From Sphingopyxis sp. (GTDB lineage: Bacteria; Pseudomonadota; Alphaproteobacteria; Sphingomonadales; Sphingomonadaceae), in NCBI GenBank assembly GCA_013823985.1, contig PNNB01000079.1, forward strand, positions 1 to 64,000: DNA of 64,000 bases. The letters run 5' to 3'. The position numbers and the translations under genes are program-made. The notes under the pieces were generated by a model, which saw only the letters and a list, made by a program, of their open reading frames with translations, searched no databases and was not told the origin of the DNA. How positions within the stretch are numbered: the first letter of the stretch is position 1; every line of letters begins with the position of its first letter. This document shows positions 17,056 to 24,132 of the stretch, piece after piece.

Positions 17056-17286
17056 ATGACCCAGCCTTTGCTCAGGCGGAATGCCACGGCCTTCAAGCCG
17101 CAGGCGAACCGGACGACGGCGACCCCGCCGGTCAAGCCGCGCACATTTGGACGTGATGCTGCGATGACCGCAACGGGAGAAGATATCGACAATGATCATG
17201 CCGACGAACGTCCCGTGGATCGTTCACAGGATTCATATCATGAAACATATGAAGACGCGGATCGGGAATTTTTCGAGAAGCGTTAA
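17056..17286 (+). CDS. Small hypothetical protein
   Basis: 76 residues, hydrophilic: a basic N-terminal third (MTQPLLRRNATAFKPQANR) and an acidic C-terminal half (DIDNDHADERPVDRSQDSY) ending in EFFEKR. No membrane segment or domain is recognised. An AAAAAGGA-like ribosome site precedes the ATG and a good terminator hairpin follows the stop by 9 bp, supporting a real gene. Function unknown. Confidence 0.6.
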   Translation: MTQPLLRRNATAFKPQANRTTATPPVKPRTFGRDAAMTATGEDIDNDHADERPVDRSQDSYHETYEDADREFFEKR

Positions 17287-17295
17287 AGTTCCCGC

Positions 17296-17317
17296 GGCAC
17301 CTCCTAGCGGTGCCTTT
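17296..17317 (+). terminator. Rho-independent-like terminator after small hypothetical gene
   Basis: GGCACC (17296-17301), 7-nt loop and GGTGCC (17309-17314) followed by TTT. Short T-run, so strength is uncertain. Confidence 0.55.
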
Positions 17318-17325
17318 GGAGCGGA

Positions 17326-17355
17326 AGGCCCGTCCCGTTAACCCGCGGGGCGGGC
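17326..17355. terminator. Strong GC-rich hairpin between convergent genes
   Basis: GGCCCGTCCC pairs with GGGGCGGGCC with one G-U pair around a loop of about 10 nt. It lies just past the stop of the minus-strand small gene (17360) and may serve both directions, although neither side has a long T-run. Confidence 0.5.
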
Positions 17356-17359
17356 CTAA

Positions 17360-17524
17360 TTATTTGGCGGGGGTTTTGGTCTTGGCCTTGTGGGCCGCAA
17401 TATCGGCGTCGATCGTCGCAATCCGGATGCGTTCGGGCGAATCCTTGGGCAAACCTTTCAAACGGGCGGTCGCCCACAGGCTGCGGCGTTCGGATTCGAG
17501 GGCTTTGAGATAGAGGTCGGCCAT
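17360..17524 (-). CDS. Small alpha-helical basic protein
   Basis: 54 residues, from the ATG at 17522-17524: MADLYLKALESERRSLWATA and on to a Lys/Ala/Thr/Pro-rich tail (KAKTKTPAK). Predicted mostly helical, with no membrane span. It sits 23 bp downstream of the DUF952 gene on the same strand and probably forms an operon with it. The coherent codon choice, the plausible helix and the hairpin just past its stop support coding; function unknown. Confidence 0.55.
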   Translation of the reverse strand: MADLYLKALESERRSLWATARLKGLPKDSPERIRIATIDADIAAHKAKTKTPAK

Positions 17525-17547
17525 GTCGTTGCCCTAGTCGCTAAAGT

Positions 17548-17856
17548 TCAGGAGGTAAATGCCGGGGCGCCGATAATCGCGCTTGCGGGCAGGACGCCAT
17601 AAATATGCGGGAACAACGCACCGCCGCGCGATTCCTCCCACCTCACCAGATCGCCGAGCGCCGACAGGTCAATCTCGGCGATGACCAGCCCGCTCTGTCC
17701 GGCAAAATGCTTGTCGAGCGTGCCCTGCACCTGATCCGCGGCGGACAAGTGGATATAGCCGTCGGCCAGATCTACAGGCGCGCCGTGAAAGACGCCGTCG
17801 GCCTGAAATTGCGCCCACTGGTCGGCGGTGAAAATCTTGAAGGCGGTTTCGGGCAT
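17548..17856 (-). CDS. DUF952 family protein
   Basis: 102 residues starting MPETAFKIFTADQWAQFQAD. Matches the DUF952 pattern: GAPVDLADGYIHLSAADQVQGTLDKHFAGQ, then LVIAEIDLSALGDLVRWEESRGGALFPHIYG. Many members are annotated as glutathione S-transferase-like, without proof; the fold resembles ADP-ribosyl-transfer-related domains in some predictions. An AGGAAT-type ribosome site lies upstream of 17856; the longer upstream frame would run into the promoter of the divergent SRAP gene. Role unknown. Confidence 0.85.
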   Translation of the reverse strand: MPETAFKIFTADQWAQFQADGVFHGAPVDLADGYIHLSAADQVQGTLDKHFAGQSGLVIAEIDLSALGDLVRWEESRGGALFPHIYGVLPASAIIGAPAFTS

Positions 17857-17920
17857 CGGGGATTCCTGCGGTGTGTTGGGAGGAGTTGCGTTGTCGGGAT
17901 GAACCCCTAAACTAAATCGC

Positions 17921-18571
17921 ATGTGCAATCACTATGCAAATAACCCCGACGCGCAGGCGCTTTTGCAGACATGGCGCGAATATATTTCGTGGAGCCTGAC
18001 CGACGCCATCCCGCCCCGCACGGCGGAGCTGGAGGACGAAATCTGGCCCCGGCGCGAGGCAGCCGTTGTGCGGCAGGATGTAGGGCTGCGTGGGGCAGTG
18101 GTCGACCTGATTACCTGGGGTGTGCCGTTGTCCTTGCCCGGCAAGCGGCCGGGGACGACGGTGACGAAGCATGTCACCAACGTTCGCAATCTTGCCAGCC
18201 CGTTCTGGCGATCAATGCTGGTCAAGCCGGAGCAGCGGTGCCTCGTGCCCTTCACCCGCTTTGCCGAGCCGAAAATAGGGCAGGGGCGTGCGGAGCATTG
18301 GTTTACGATCACCGACCGGCCGGTAGCCGCCTTTGCAGGGATCTGGCGCTGGGTAGGTGGGGCGACGACGGGAGGGGTGTCGTCGCCCGAGGGGAAGAAG
18401 ATGTTCGCCTTCCTGACGTGCGAGCCCAACCCGCTCGTCGCGCCGCTGCATCCCAAGGCGATGCCGGTGATCCTGCAAGAGGCGGATTACCAGACGTGGC
18501 TGTCTGCGGACTGGGCCGAGGCGTCAAAGCTGGTCGCGCCGTTCCCGAGCCAGTTGATGGCGGTCGAATGA
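17921..18571 (+). CDS. SRAP family DNA-protein crosslink protein (YedK/HMCES type)
   Basis: 216 residues starting MCNHYANN. After Met removal Cys2 is the nucleophile that bonds covalently with abasic sites in single-stranded DNA, protecting them during replication. Other family positions: NVRNLASPFWRSMLVKPEQRCLVPFTRFAEP, FAGIWRWV, and the C-terminal HPKAMPVIL with the catalytic His. The usual start is MCGR, here MCNH, a known variant class. Divergent from DUF952. No LexA box was recognised in the 64-bp gap. Confidence 0.9.
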   Translation: MCNHYANNPDAQALLQTWREYISWSLTDAIPPRTAELEDEIWPRREAAVVRQDVGLRGAVVDLITWGVPLSLPGKRPGTTVTKHVTNVRNLASPFWRSMLVKPEQRCLVPFTRFAEPKIGQGRAEHWFTITDRPVAAFAGIWRWVGGATTGGVSSPEGKKMFAFLTCEPNPLVAPLHPKAMPVILQEADYQTWLSADWAEASKLVAPFPSQLMAVE

Positions 18572-18578
18572 CCGGGGC

Positions 18579-18683
18579 TTAGCCCTGCCGTGCCTGCAAT
18601 ACGGTCTCGATAATCATCACGGCCGCAAAGGACAGGACCATGCCGGTGAAGAGGGCGACGAAGGGAATTTGCAGTGCGTCCAT
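18579..18683 (-). CDS. Single-span small membrane protein
   Basis: 34 residues starting MDALQIPFVALFTGMVLSFA and continuing through one membrane helix to a basic end (ETVLQARQG). A strong AAGGAG ribosome site lies 6 bp before the ATG at 18683. The reading frame stays open further upstream, but without such a site. It is convergent with the SRAP gene, 8 bp away. Function unknown; size and shape recall small respiratory or stress membrane proteins. Confidence 0.55.
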   Translation of the reverse strand: MDALQIPFVALFTGMVLSFAAVMIIETVLQARQG

Positions 18684-18816
18684 GACGGGCTCCTTAAGTT
18701 GTTGAGGCAGGGGTAAACCCGTCCGGCGGAGCGGTCCTTGATCTGGGTCAAAAAACGCGATGAAATGCGCGCAGGCATTAGCCAAATTTTGACATCCTCA
18801 TGCGCATGTCTGGCGC

Positions 18817-19311
18817 ATGAGCTATTCAAGAAAACGGACCGCATCGGGCTTCAGCGGTTTCAAGCCAATCCTGCCGCTCACCCTTGTGTTGAGCGCCGCG
18901 ACCTTTTGGGGCGTGTGGACGCTATCGGCGCCAGCGACCAACGCCGCGACGGGCAGCGACGCCGAGCGCGCATCCTTCAGCCTCTGTGGCGAAGGCCCCC
19001 GCGTCAACTGCGTCGTTGATGGCGACACGCTCTATTATCTTGGCGTCAAGATCCGTATCGCCGACATCGACACCCCCGAAACCAACCCGCCCCGCTGCGC
19101 CGAGGAGGGGCGGCTGGGCAACGCAGCGACGCAGCGCCTGCTGCAGCTCGCCAATGCAGGCCCTTTCACCCTGCAGAGCATTGAACGCGATGAAGACCGC
19201 TATGGCCGCAAGCTGCGCGTGCTGACCCGCAAGGGCGAAAGCCTGGGCGGCGTGCTTGTGGCCGAAGGGCTCGCCCGCTGGTATCAGGGCGGCCGCCGCC
19301 CCTGGTGCTAG
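18817..19311 (+). CDS. Secreted or membrane-anchored thermonuclease-family protein
   Basis: 164 residues. An N-terminal hydrophobic segment (about 18-35, ILPLTLVLSAATFWGVWTL) acts as a signal or anchor. The staphylococcal-nuclease fold follows: VVDGDTLYYLGVKIRIADIDTPET, with the Asp/Arg active-site cluster, and ERDEDRYGRKLRVL and GLARWY at the end. Members cut DNA and RNA in a calcium-dependent way outside the cytoplasm, or serve in nutrient scavenging. Divergent from the 34-residue membrane protein. Confidence 0.88.
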   Translation: MSYSRKRTASGFSGFKPILPLTLVLSAATFWGVWTLSAPATNAATGSDAERASFSLCGEGPRVNCVVDGDTLYYLGVKIRIADIDTPETNPPRCAEEGRLGNAATQRLLQLANAGPFTLQSIERDEDRYGRKLRVLTRKGESLGGVLVAEGLARWYQGGRRPWC

Positions 19312-19380
19312 GGCGCTCTTCCGCCTCCCGTCGTAATGATTAGGTAGACTGCCCCAACTGCGTTACCCTGACCAAAGGGT

Positions 19381-19397
19381 CGCTCTTTGGGAGAGCG
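19381..19397 (+). promoter_or_regulatory. Hairpin covering the ribosome site of the methyltransferase
   Basis: CGCTCT-ttggg-AGAGCG forms a perfect 6-bp stem. The GGGAG that should act as ribosome binding site for the ATG at 19402 lies in the loop and 3' arm, so folding could limit translation. Whether it is regulatory is not known. Confidence 0.35.
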
Positions 19398-19401
19398 AAA
19401 T

Positions 19402-20217
19402 ATGAATCCGAACAAGGCATTATGGGAAAAAGGTGACTTTACCCGGCTGGCGTCCTGTATGCGCGAAAGCGGTGCGGCGCTGGTGGAGGCCGCTGGAATC
19501 GGGCCGGGGCACAAGGTGCTTGATCTGGGCTGCGGCGACGGCACGACGGCCATCCCAGCCGCGCAAAAGGGTGCCGATGTTCTGGGCGTCGATATCGCCA
19601 GCAATCTGGTCGCCGCCGGCAATGCCCGCGCCGCCGAAATGGGCTTGCCCAACATTCGCTTTCAGGAAGGCGACGCATCGGCCCTGACCGGCATTGATGA
19701 TAACAGCTTCGACCGCGTGGTCAGCATCTTCGGCGCCATGTTTGCACCGCGCCCCTATGACGTCGCCGCCGAAATGGTGCGCGTGACACGTCCGGGCGGT
19801 CGCATCATCATGGGCAACTGGATTCCCGGCGACCCGACGTTGATCGCGCAGGTGCTGAAGGTCAGCGCATCCTACACGCCGCCCCCGCCCGAAGGTTTCG
19901 TCAGCCCGGTCCTGTGGGGCAAAGAAGACGAAGTCCGCGTCCGCTTTGCCGCCGCGGGCATCGCCGAAGCGGACATAACCGCATCGCGTGAACTCTACAC
20001 CTTCCGCTTTGATGGCACGCCCAAGGCGTTTGTCGATCTTTTCCGCACCTATTATGGGCCGACCATGAACGCATTCGAAGCCGCCGAAAAAGACGGCCGC
20101 GCGGATGCGCTCTATGGCGAGCTGGTCGAACTTTTCGAACGCGAAAATGTCAGCACCCATCCGGAAACCACCGAAATACCGGCGGCCTTTCTGAAAGTGG
20201 TGGTCGATGTAAGCTGA
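19402..20217 (+). CDS. Class I SAM-dependent methyltransferase
   Basis: 271 residues. The SAM site is clear: VLDLGCGDGTTAIPAAQKG (motif I), VLGVDIASN, and DRVVSIFGAMFAPRP (post-motif). VRVTRPGGRIIMGNWIPG ends the Rossmann part. The C-terminal half (FRFDGTPKAFVDLFRTYYGPTMNAFEA) resembles small-molecule (UbiE/COQ5-like) methyltransferases, so the substrate is probably a small metabolite; it cannot be named. Start set at the ATG at 19402 rather than the in-frame TTG at 19387, which lies in the hairpin. Confidence 0.85.
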   Translation: MNPNKALWEKGDFTRLASCMRESGAALVEAAGIGPGHKVLDLGCGDGTTAIPAAQKGADVLGVDIASNLVAAGNARAAEMGLPNIRFQEGDASALTGIDDNSFDRVVSIFGAMFAPRPYDVAAEMVRVTRPGGRIIMGNWIPGDPTLIAQVLKVSASYTPPPPEGFVSPVLWGKEDEVRVRFAAAGIAEADITASRELYTFRFDGTPKAFVDLFRTYYGPTMNAFEAAEKDGRADALYGELVELFERENVSTHPETTEIPAAFLKVVVDVS

Positions 20218-20317
20218 CGGACAGCAAGGCGGGGCGGTATATCCCGACGCGTTCGGGAACACCCGCCCCCCAGCCGCGTTTGTTGGACAGATACCAACAC
20301 GCCAAGGAGGCCCCGCC

Positions 20318-20674
20318 ATGACCGCATCCGACACCCCCAAAACCGCCCCCGACAACCGCGAGCAAGCGGACGAAGACGCGCAGGCGCAAACGGTCGCAGG
20401 CGAAGCGATCACGCACAGCAGCGCGCCGAACCTGTCGGGTGAAGACAGCGAACATGGCGGCGCGCCCAATCCGGCGCAGATCATCCCGGACGATACACAG
20501 GATGTCGTCGACCATATGGAACAGATGGAACGCAGCGGCCAGATCGACATGGACGCCTATCGCGGCGAACGCAGCGACGATGATGAGCCCGGAATGCTGG
20601 GTGAAGACGGCATGGAACCCGGCGATCTGGACGAACATGGCCACGCCCGCCCGGACGCCGACGACGCGATCTAA
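20318..20674 (+). CDS. Acidic hydrophilic hypothetical protein
   Basis: 118 residues, very rich in Asp, Glu, Ala and His, with no hydrophobic core: MTASDTPKTAPDNREQADED, then IIPDDTQDVVDHMEQMERSGQIDMDAYRGE. Probably disordered. A good AAGGAGG ribosome site precedes the ATG. DVVDHMEQMERSGQIDM resembles a short conserved helix found in sphingomonad hypothetical proteins. Function unknown. Confidence 0.65.
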   Translation: MTASDTPKTAPDNREQADEDAQAQTVAGEAITHSSAPNLSGEDSEHGGAPNPAQIIPDDTQDVVDHMEQMERSGQIDMDAYRGERSDDDEPGMLGEDGMEPGDLDEHGHARPDADDAI

Positions 20675-20813
20675 CGCATCCATCAAACAAACTGTTGCAA
20701 TAAAGTAACAGATTCTTGTTATTTTATATTCATGAACCCTTATCGGAACCTGTCTGTTTTCTTGTCGGCCCTGCACGCAGCAGGGTAAGTTTGATAACAA
20801 ATGGATACATAAA

Positions 20814-21425
20814 ATGCGTACATATCTTATAGGCGCGGCTCTCCTCTCCACCGTCGCCGTCACCCCTGCCTTTGCACAGGAAGAAGCGCCCTTCACCGGA
20901 CCGCACGTCGAAGCGATCGTCGGTTATGACGATGTCAGCGAAGGCAAAGGCGACCTGATGTACGGCGTCAACGCAGGCTATGACTTTCAGCTTGGCGGCG
21001 TGATTGCCGGTATCGAGGGTGAATATGCCGATTCCGACGTGAAGGGTTCGGGAACCGACCTGCTCACCACCGGTGACAGCTTCAGCCTGAACACCGACCG
21101 TGACCTCTATGTCGGCGCGCGTCTTGGTTTCGCCATCTCGCCATCGACCATGATCTACGCCAAGGGTGGCTACACCAACGCCAAGTTTGAAAGCCGTTTC
21201 GACGATGGCGCGGGCACGATCTATAACAATGGCGTGACCGCCGACGGTTACCGTCTGGGCGCGGGCATTGAACAGAAGTTCAACCTGTTCGGACCCAGCG
21301 GCTTCATCAAGGCCGAATATCGCTATTCCAACTATAGCAATATCGACATCGGCGAAGATGATTTCGACCTCGACACCGACTTCGACCGTCACCAGGCCGT
21401 CGTTGGCGTGGGCGTACGCTTCTAG
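20814..21425 (+). CDS. Outer-membrane beta-barrel protein (opacity/OmpA-like)
   Basis: 203 residues. Signal peptide MRTYLIGAALLSTVAVTPAFA, then an eight-stranded barrel pattern with alternating residues: GPHVEAIVGYDDV, GVNAGYDFQLGGVIAGIEGEY, DLYVGARLGFAI, MIYAKGGYTNAKF and a final strand RHQAVVGVGVRF that ends in Phe, as required for BamA-dependent insertion. Resembles the outer-membrane beta-barrel (porin-like, opacity) family of alphaproteobacteria. The AT-rich 139 bp upstream should contain its promoter; a strong terminator follows. Confidence 0.9.
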   Translation: MRTYLIGAALLSTVAVTPAFAQEEAPFTGPHVEAIVGYDDVSEGKGDLMYGVNAGYDFQLGGVIAGIEGEYADSDVKGSGTDLLTTGDSFSLNTDRDLYVGARLGFAISPSTMIYAKGGYTNAKFESRFDDGAGTIYNNGVTADGYRLGAGIEQKFNLFGPSGFIKAEYRYSNYSNIDIGEDDFDLDTDFDRHQAVVGVGVRF

Positions 21426-21454
21426 TCTGACGCTGGGTTACACCGGCTGAAAAG

Positions 21455-21486
21455 AACCGCCGTGGCGAAAGCTGCGGCGGTTTTTT
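21455..21486 (+). terminator. Rho-independent terminator of the beta-barrel gene
   Basis: AACCGCCG (21455-21462), 12-nt loop, CGGCGGTT (21475-21482) followed directly by further T residues (six T in a row). Confidence 0.85.
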
Positions 21487-21673
21487 AATGTCCCGGCCGA
21501 AGGCCATTTATTTTTTGGCTAGAAGGAAAAAGGTAAAAAAGGCGTAAGGTGCCCAGCCTCAAAGTTGCGCAAGAACGCCTTCTTCCTTCTTGCCTTCTTC
21601 CTTTTAGGGAATCAAAAATCCCGACGCCAAATGCTTAAACCAAATAGCAACTAGCCCAAGATATCCTCCCCCC

Positions 21674-22150
21674 ATGACCATGATCCTATCCGGCGCCATC
21701 GCCTTCTTAATCATGTTTATAGCCTACCGTCTGTTCGCCGGCGGCACAGGGATGGCGTTTGACAAGGACGACCCCCGCTTGGTGGAGGCCAAGCAACAGG
21801 CCCGCGCCACGCTCCCCCAATTCTGGGCGGCGCTGGAGGCACGCGATCCTGCGACCCGGGACTTCATGCTGAAATTCAACCTGAACCACGGTACCGGTCA
21901 TCGGGATAATGAATCCATCTGGGCCTGCGACATCCGCCGCGACGTGGGCCGGATATTCGGGTCGCTCGCCAACCACCCCCGAAACCCCGCCTATCGCGAA
22001 GGGCAAGAGGTGGAAATTGCGCCCGAGGCCATTGACGATTGGGGCTATTTCCGGGGCAGCGTCGCGCAAGGCCACCATGTCAGCCGCCTCATGATCGAAA
22101 CCGCCCCCGCCGGTACCGCGCGGATGCAGCGGCAGGCAATGGGCTGGTAA
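21674..22150 (+). CDS. DUF2314-type protein with N-terminal membrane anchor
   Basis: 158 residues. Residues 4-22 form one membrane helix (ILSGAIAFLIMFIAYRLFAG). The rest fits DUF2314: DPRLVEAKQQARATLPQFWAAL, then FNLNHGTGHRDNESIWACDI and GQEVEIAPEAIDDWGYFRGS. The family has no proven function. A repeat element begins 11 bp after the stop and probably carries the terminator. Confidence 0.75.
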   Translation: MTMILSGAIAFLIMFIAYRLFAGGTGMAFDKDDPRLVEAKQQARATLPQFWAALEARDPATRDFMLKFNLNHGTGHRDNESIWACDIRRDVGRIFGSLANHPRNPAYREGQEVEIAPEAIDDWGYFRGSVAQGHHVSRLMIETAPAGTARMQRQAMGW

Positions 22151-22160
22151 ATCACACCCA

Positions 22161-22326
22161 CCTCTCCCCTTAAGGGGAGAGGATACGAAGCTTTATTGCG
22201 AAAGCAATTAGGCGAAGTTGGAGAGGAGCAACGACGGTGAGGACCACGCTCCAACTCCCCTTCTCCGCTGCGACTAGGCGGCAAGCCGCCAAGTCTCGCA
22301 CCTCTCCCCTAAAAGGAGAGAGGGGG
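22161..22326. repeat. Inverted-repeat intergenic element, copy A
   Basis: About 166 bp framed by CCTCTCCCC and GGAGAGAGG termini, each itself a small hairpin. Inside are the shared words GATACGAAGC, GGCGAAGTTGG and a GGCGG-caa-GCCGCC palindrome. Related to copies B, C and D in this window. Sits between the DUF2314 and DUF1294 genes (convergent), where it may end transcription of both. Confidence 0.75.
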
Positions 22327-22356
22327 TTCTGTTTCAATGACGCAATAAGATTTCTT

Positions 22357-22656
22357 TCATCCCGCGAGCATCCAGCCGCCAGCGAGCGCGGCGGCGAACA
22401 CCTGAAAGATCGCCATTTGGTGGAGGCTATTAGAAAAGGGCTGCTTGCGGGTCTTGTGCCGGAAGACCGCGCGGCCCGTGTAAGCGCCGATCGTGCCCCC
22501 GACAAACGCCCAGGCAAGCAACGTCCCCTCCGACACGCGACACGTGCCTTGTTCGGCGCGGATCTTGTCGAGGCCGAATAGCATGAATGTCCAGATGTTG
22601 ACGAGCGCGAAGGCAGCGACGGCGTTAGGAAGGGTGAGGAGGGTGGTGATGTCCAT
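22357..22656 (-). CDS. DUF1294 membrane protein
   Basis: 99 residues with three to four hydrophobic helices. NIWTFMLFGLDKIRAEQGTCRVSEGTLL and AFVGGTIGAYTGRAVFRHKTRKQPF are the hallmark of DUF1294 (the YdaT/YeiI-like small membrane family): a DK pair after helix 1 and HKTxK before the last helix. Function unknown. Flanked on both sides by inverted-repeat elements A and B. Confidence 0.85.
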   Translation of the reverse strand: MDITTLLTLPNAVAAFALVNIWTFMLFGLDKIRAEQGTCRVSEGTLLAWAFVGGTIGAYTGRAVFRHKTRKQPFSNSLHQMAIFQVFAAALAGGWMLAG

Positions 22657-22673
22657 GCGATTATTCCTAAACT

Positions 22674-22837
22674 CCCCCTCTCCCGTTGGGAGAGGGTTGC
22701 GCAGACTTGCCGCCTTGGCGGCTAGCCGTAGCTGGGTGAGGGGATGTGCCCCGTCGATAGCGCGGAACCCCTCACCAACTCCGCCTAACTCGCTATCGCT
22801 CGAAAGGCGACATATCCTCTCCCAAGGGGAGAGGGGG
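22674..22837. repeat. Inverted-repeat intergenic element, copy B
   Basis: About 164 bp. Left end CCCCCTCTCCCGTTGGGAGA, right end CTCTCCCAAGGGGAGAGGGG. Shares AGACTTG, GGCGGCTAG, AGCTGGGTGAGGGG and CCCCTCACCAACTCCGCCTA with copies C and D. It ends one base before the stop codon of the Excalibur gene. Confidence 0.8.
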
Positions 22838-22838
22838 T

Positions 22839-23093
22839 TCAGTACCCACGGTAAGGCTCACACGCGACGCCATCGCCGTCGCGGTCCAGATGCGGGGCAT
22901 AGCCCGGCTGCCCTTGGAGCAGCGGTGCTTTTCCAGCGGCGCGCACGTCGGAGCAATAGCGGTAATAAACCGACTGCTCGGTAAAGCGCATCGCGGTCTT
23001 TTCCTCCTCCGACTGTATGTGGAAACTATAGACGGCGATAAAAGTCAGGACTGCCAAAGGGGCAATGGATTTTAGGGTCGAGTCGCGTGGCAT
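22839..23093 (-). CDS. Excalibur calcium-binding domain protein
   Basis: 84 residues. N-terminal hydrophobic helix (SIAPLAVLTFIAVYSFHI) as signal or anchor. The C-terminal Excalibur motif YRYCSDVRAAGKAPLLQGQP then HLDRDGDGVACEPYRGY has the two cysteines and the DxDxDGxxCE calcium loop. Extracytoplasmic; this domain is often fused to nucleases or surface proteins but is alone here. It is 53 bp from the EVE-HNH gene on the same strand. Confidence 0.88.
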   Translation of the reverse strand: MPRDSTLKSIAPLAVLTFIAVYSFHIQSEEEKTAMRFTEQSVYYRYCSDVRAAGKAPLLQGQPGYAPHLDRDGDGVACEPYRGY

Positions 23094-23146
23094 CCAAGGA
23101 GGATGGCAAGGGGTGGTTAAAGGGAAGTTGAGGTGGTGATTTAATC

Positions 23147-24022
23147 TTAATGTTTGAAGACGGTTTCTCTATGCCATTCGAGAAAATCTCGCCTGGGGGC
23201 GAACGCGGGGTCAGCAGGTAGGATTGCCCTGAGGTCTGGCCGCAACAATCGTTCCATGCTTTCGATATCGTTGACATGCCGGGAAATTCGGATCGTGCGG
23301 TCATCATTAAGCGTCAGCAGACCTCGATCGAACATCCAATGCACGGTCCGTGAAAGTGCTATTCCATTGTTGATGCTGTCAGGACCCTTGGCCTCGACGG
23401 ATTTTATATGTGCCGCTTCAACTTCCGCTTTGCCGCCGCCGTTAATGAATTGAAGGCCGGTGAAAGCACAACGCTTGTCATAGGCACGAATTACAGCAGA
23501 TCGAAATGTTGCGTCGCGCGCCGTGCGGCTGGTCAGAATTTTTCTCCGTTCTTCGCCATCTTCAAATAGGAACGGGGCACGTTCCTCAAACAACGCATTT
23601 TCGGATTGCGCTGGGGTATGACTTTGGGATTGAAGAACCACATCATCTCCAAGGCCCAAGTTGATTATGCGAACAAAGTCATCTCGGTTAAGAGTCCGTA
23701 CCGCCGCTTGCGCGTTTCGTAGACCTGCTTCGACTAACTCCCCATCTATGCGGTGAGGAACAGGTGTTGGAAAGTCGATGTAATCACCTTTTCGTATCAG
23801 CGCCAAATAGTGGTCAGCACGGGTCGGGTCGGGAATGATCTGTTCCACGAAAGCGACGGCATAAAATCCTCTGCCCCCGGCTTTCAATGGCTCATAATAA
23901 ACTGCCCAGTCCCCAACAATTTGCGCCGCGCGCGACAGATAAATTTTGGGAAACTGATAACGCTCGTCAGGCTTATCGTCATAATGCGTGTCGCGGCGAT
24001 GAACGAAGACACCCGCCATCAA
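23147..24022 (-). CDS. EVE-like plus HNH endonuclease, probable modification-dependent restriction enzyme
   Basis: 291 residues. Residues 1-90 resemble the EVE/PUA-like base-flipping fold (WAVYYEPLKAGGRGFYAVAF and DHYLALIRKGDYIDFPTPVP), which reads modified bases. The C-terminal HNH domain shows RSAVIRAYDKRCAFTGL, EAAHIKSVEAKGPDSINNGI and the final WMFDRGLLTL. EVE-HNH proteins such as VcaM4I cleave hydroxymethylated or methylated DNA, so it probably guards against phages with modified genomes. No methyltransferase lies nearby, as expected for such type IV-like enzymes. Base composition is AT-richer than neighbours, hinting at transfer. Confidence 0.8.
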   Translation of the reverse strand: MMAGVFVHRRDTHYDDKPDERYQFPKIYLSRAAQIVGDWAVYYEPLKAGGRGFYAVAFVEQIIPDPTRADHYLALIRKGDYIDFPTPVPHRIDGELVEAGLRNAQAAVRTLNRDDFVRIINLGLGDDVVLQSQSHTPAQSENALFEERAPFLFEDGEERRKILTSRTARDATFRSAVIRAYDKRCAFTGLQFINGGGKAEVEAAHIKSVEAKGPDSINNGIALSRTVHWMFDRGLLTLNDDRTIRISRHVNDIESMERLLRPDLRAILPADPAFAPRRDFLEWHRETVFKH

Positions 24023-24132
24023 TATTGGATATGGTAGATTAGTTGTAAAAACAACATGTTCTTCGTTGATCGAGCGGGGGATTCCTGTGTTCTGCTGAAT
24101 CAGTACACATTAGCGGTGACTTTTGTGATCAC

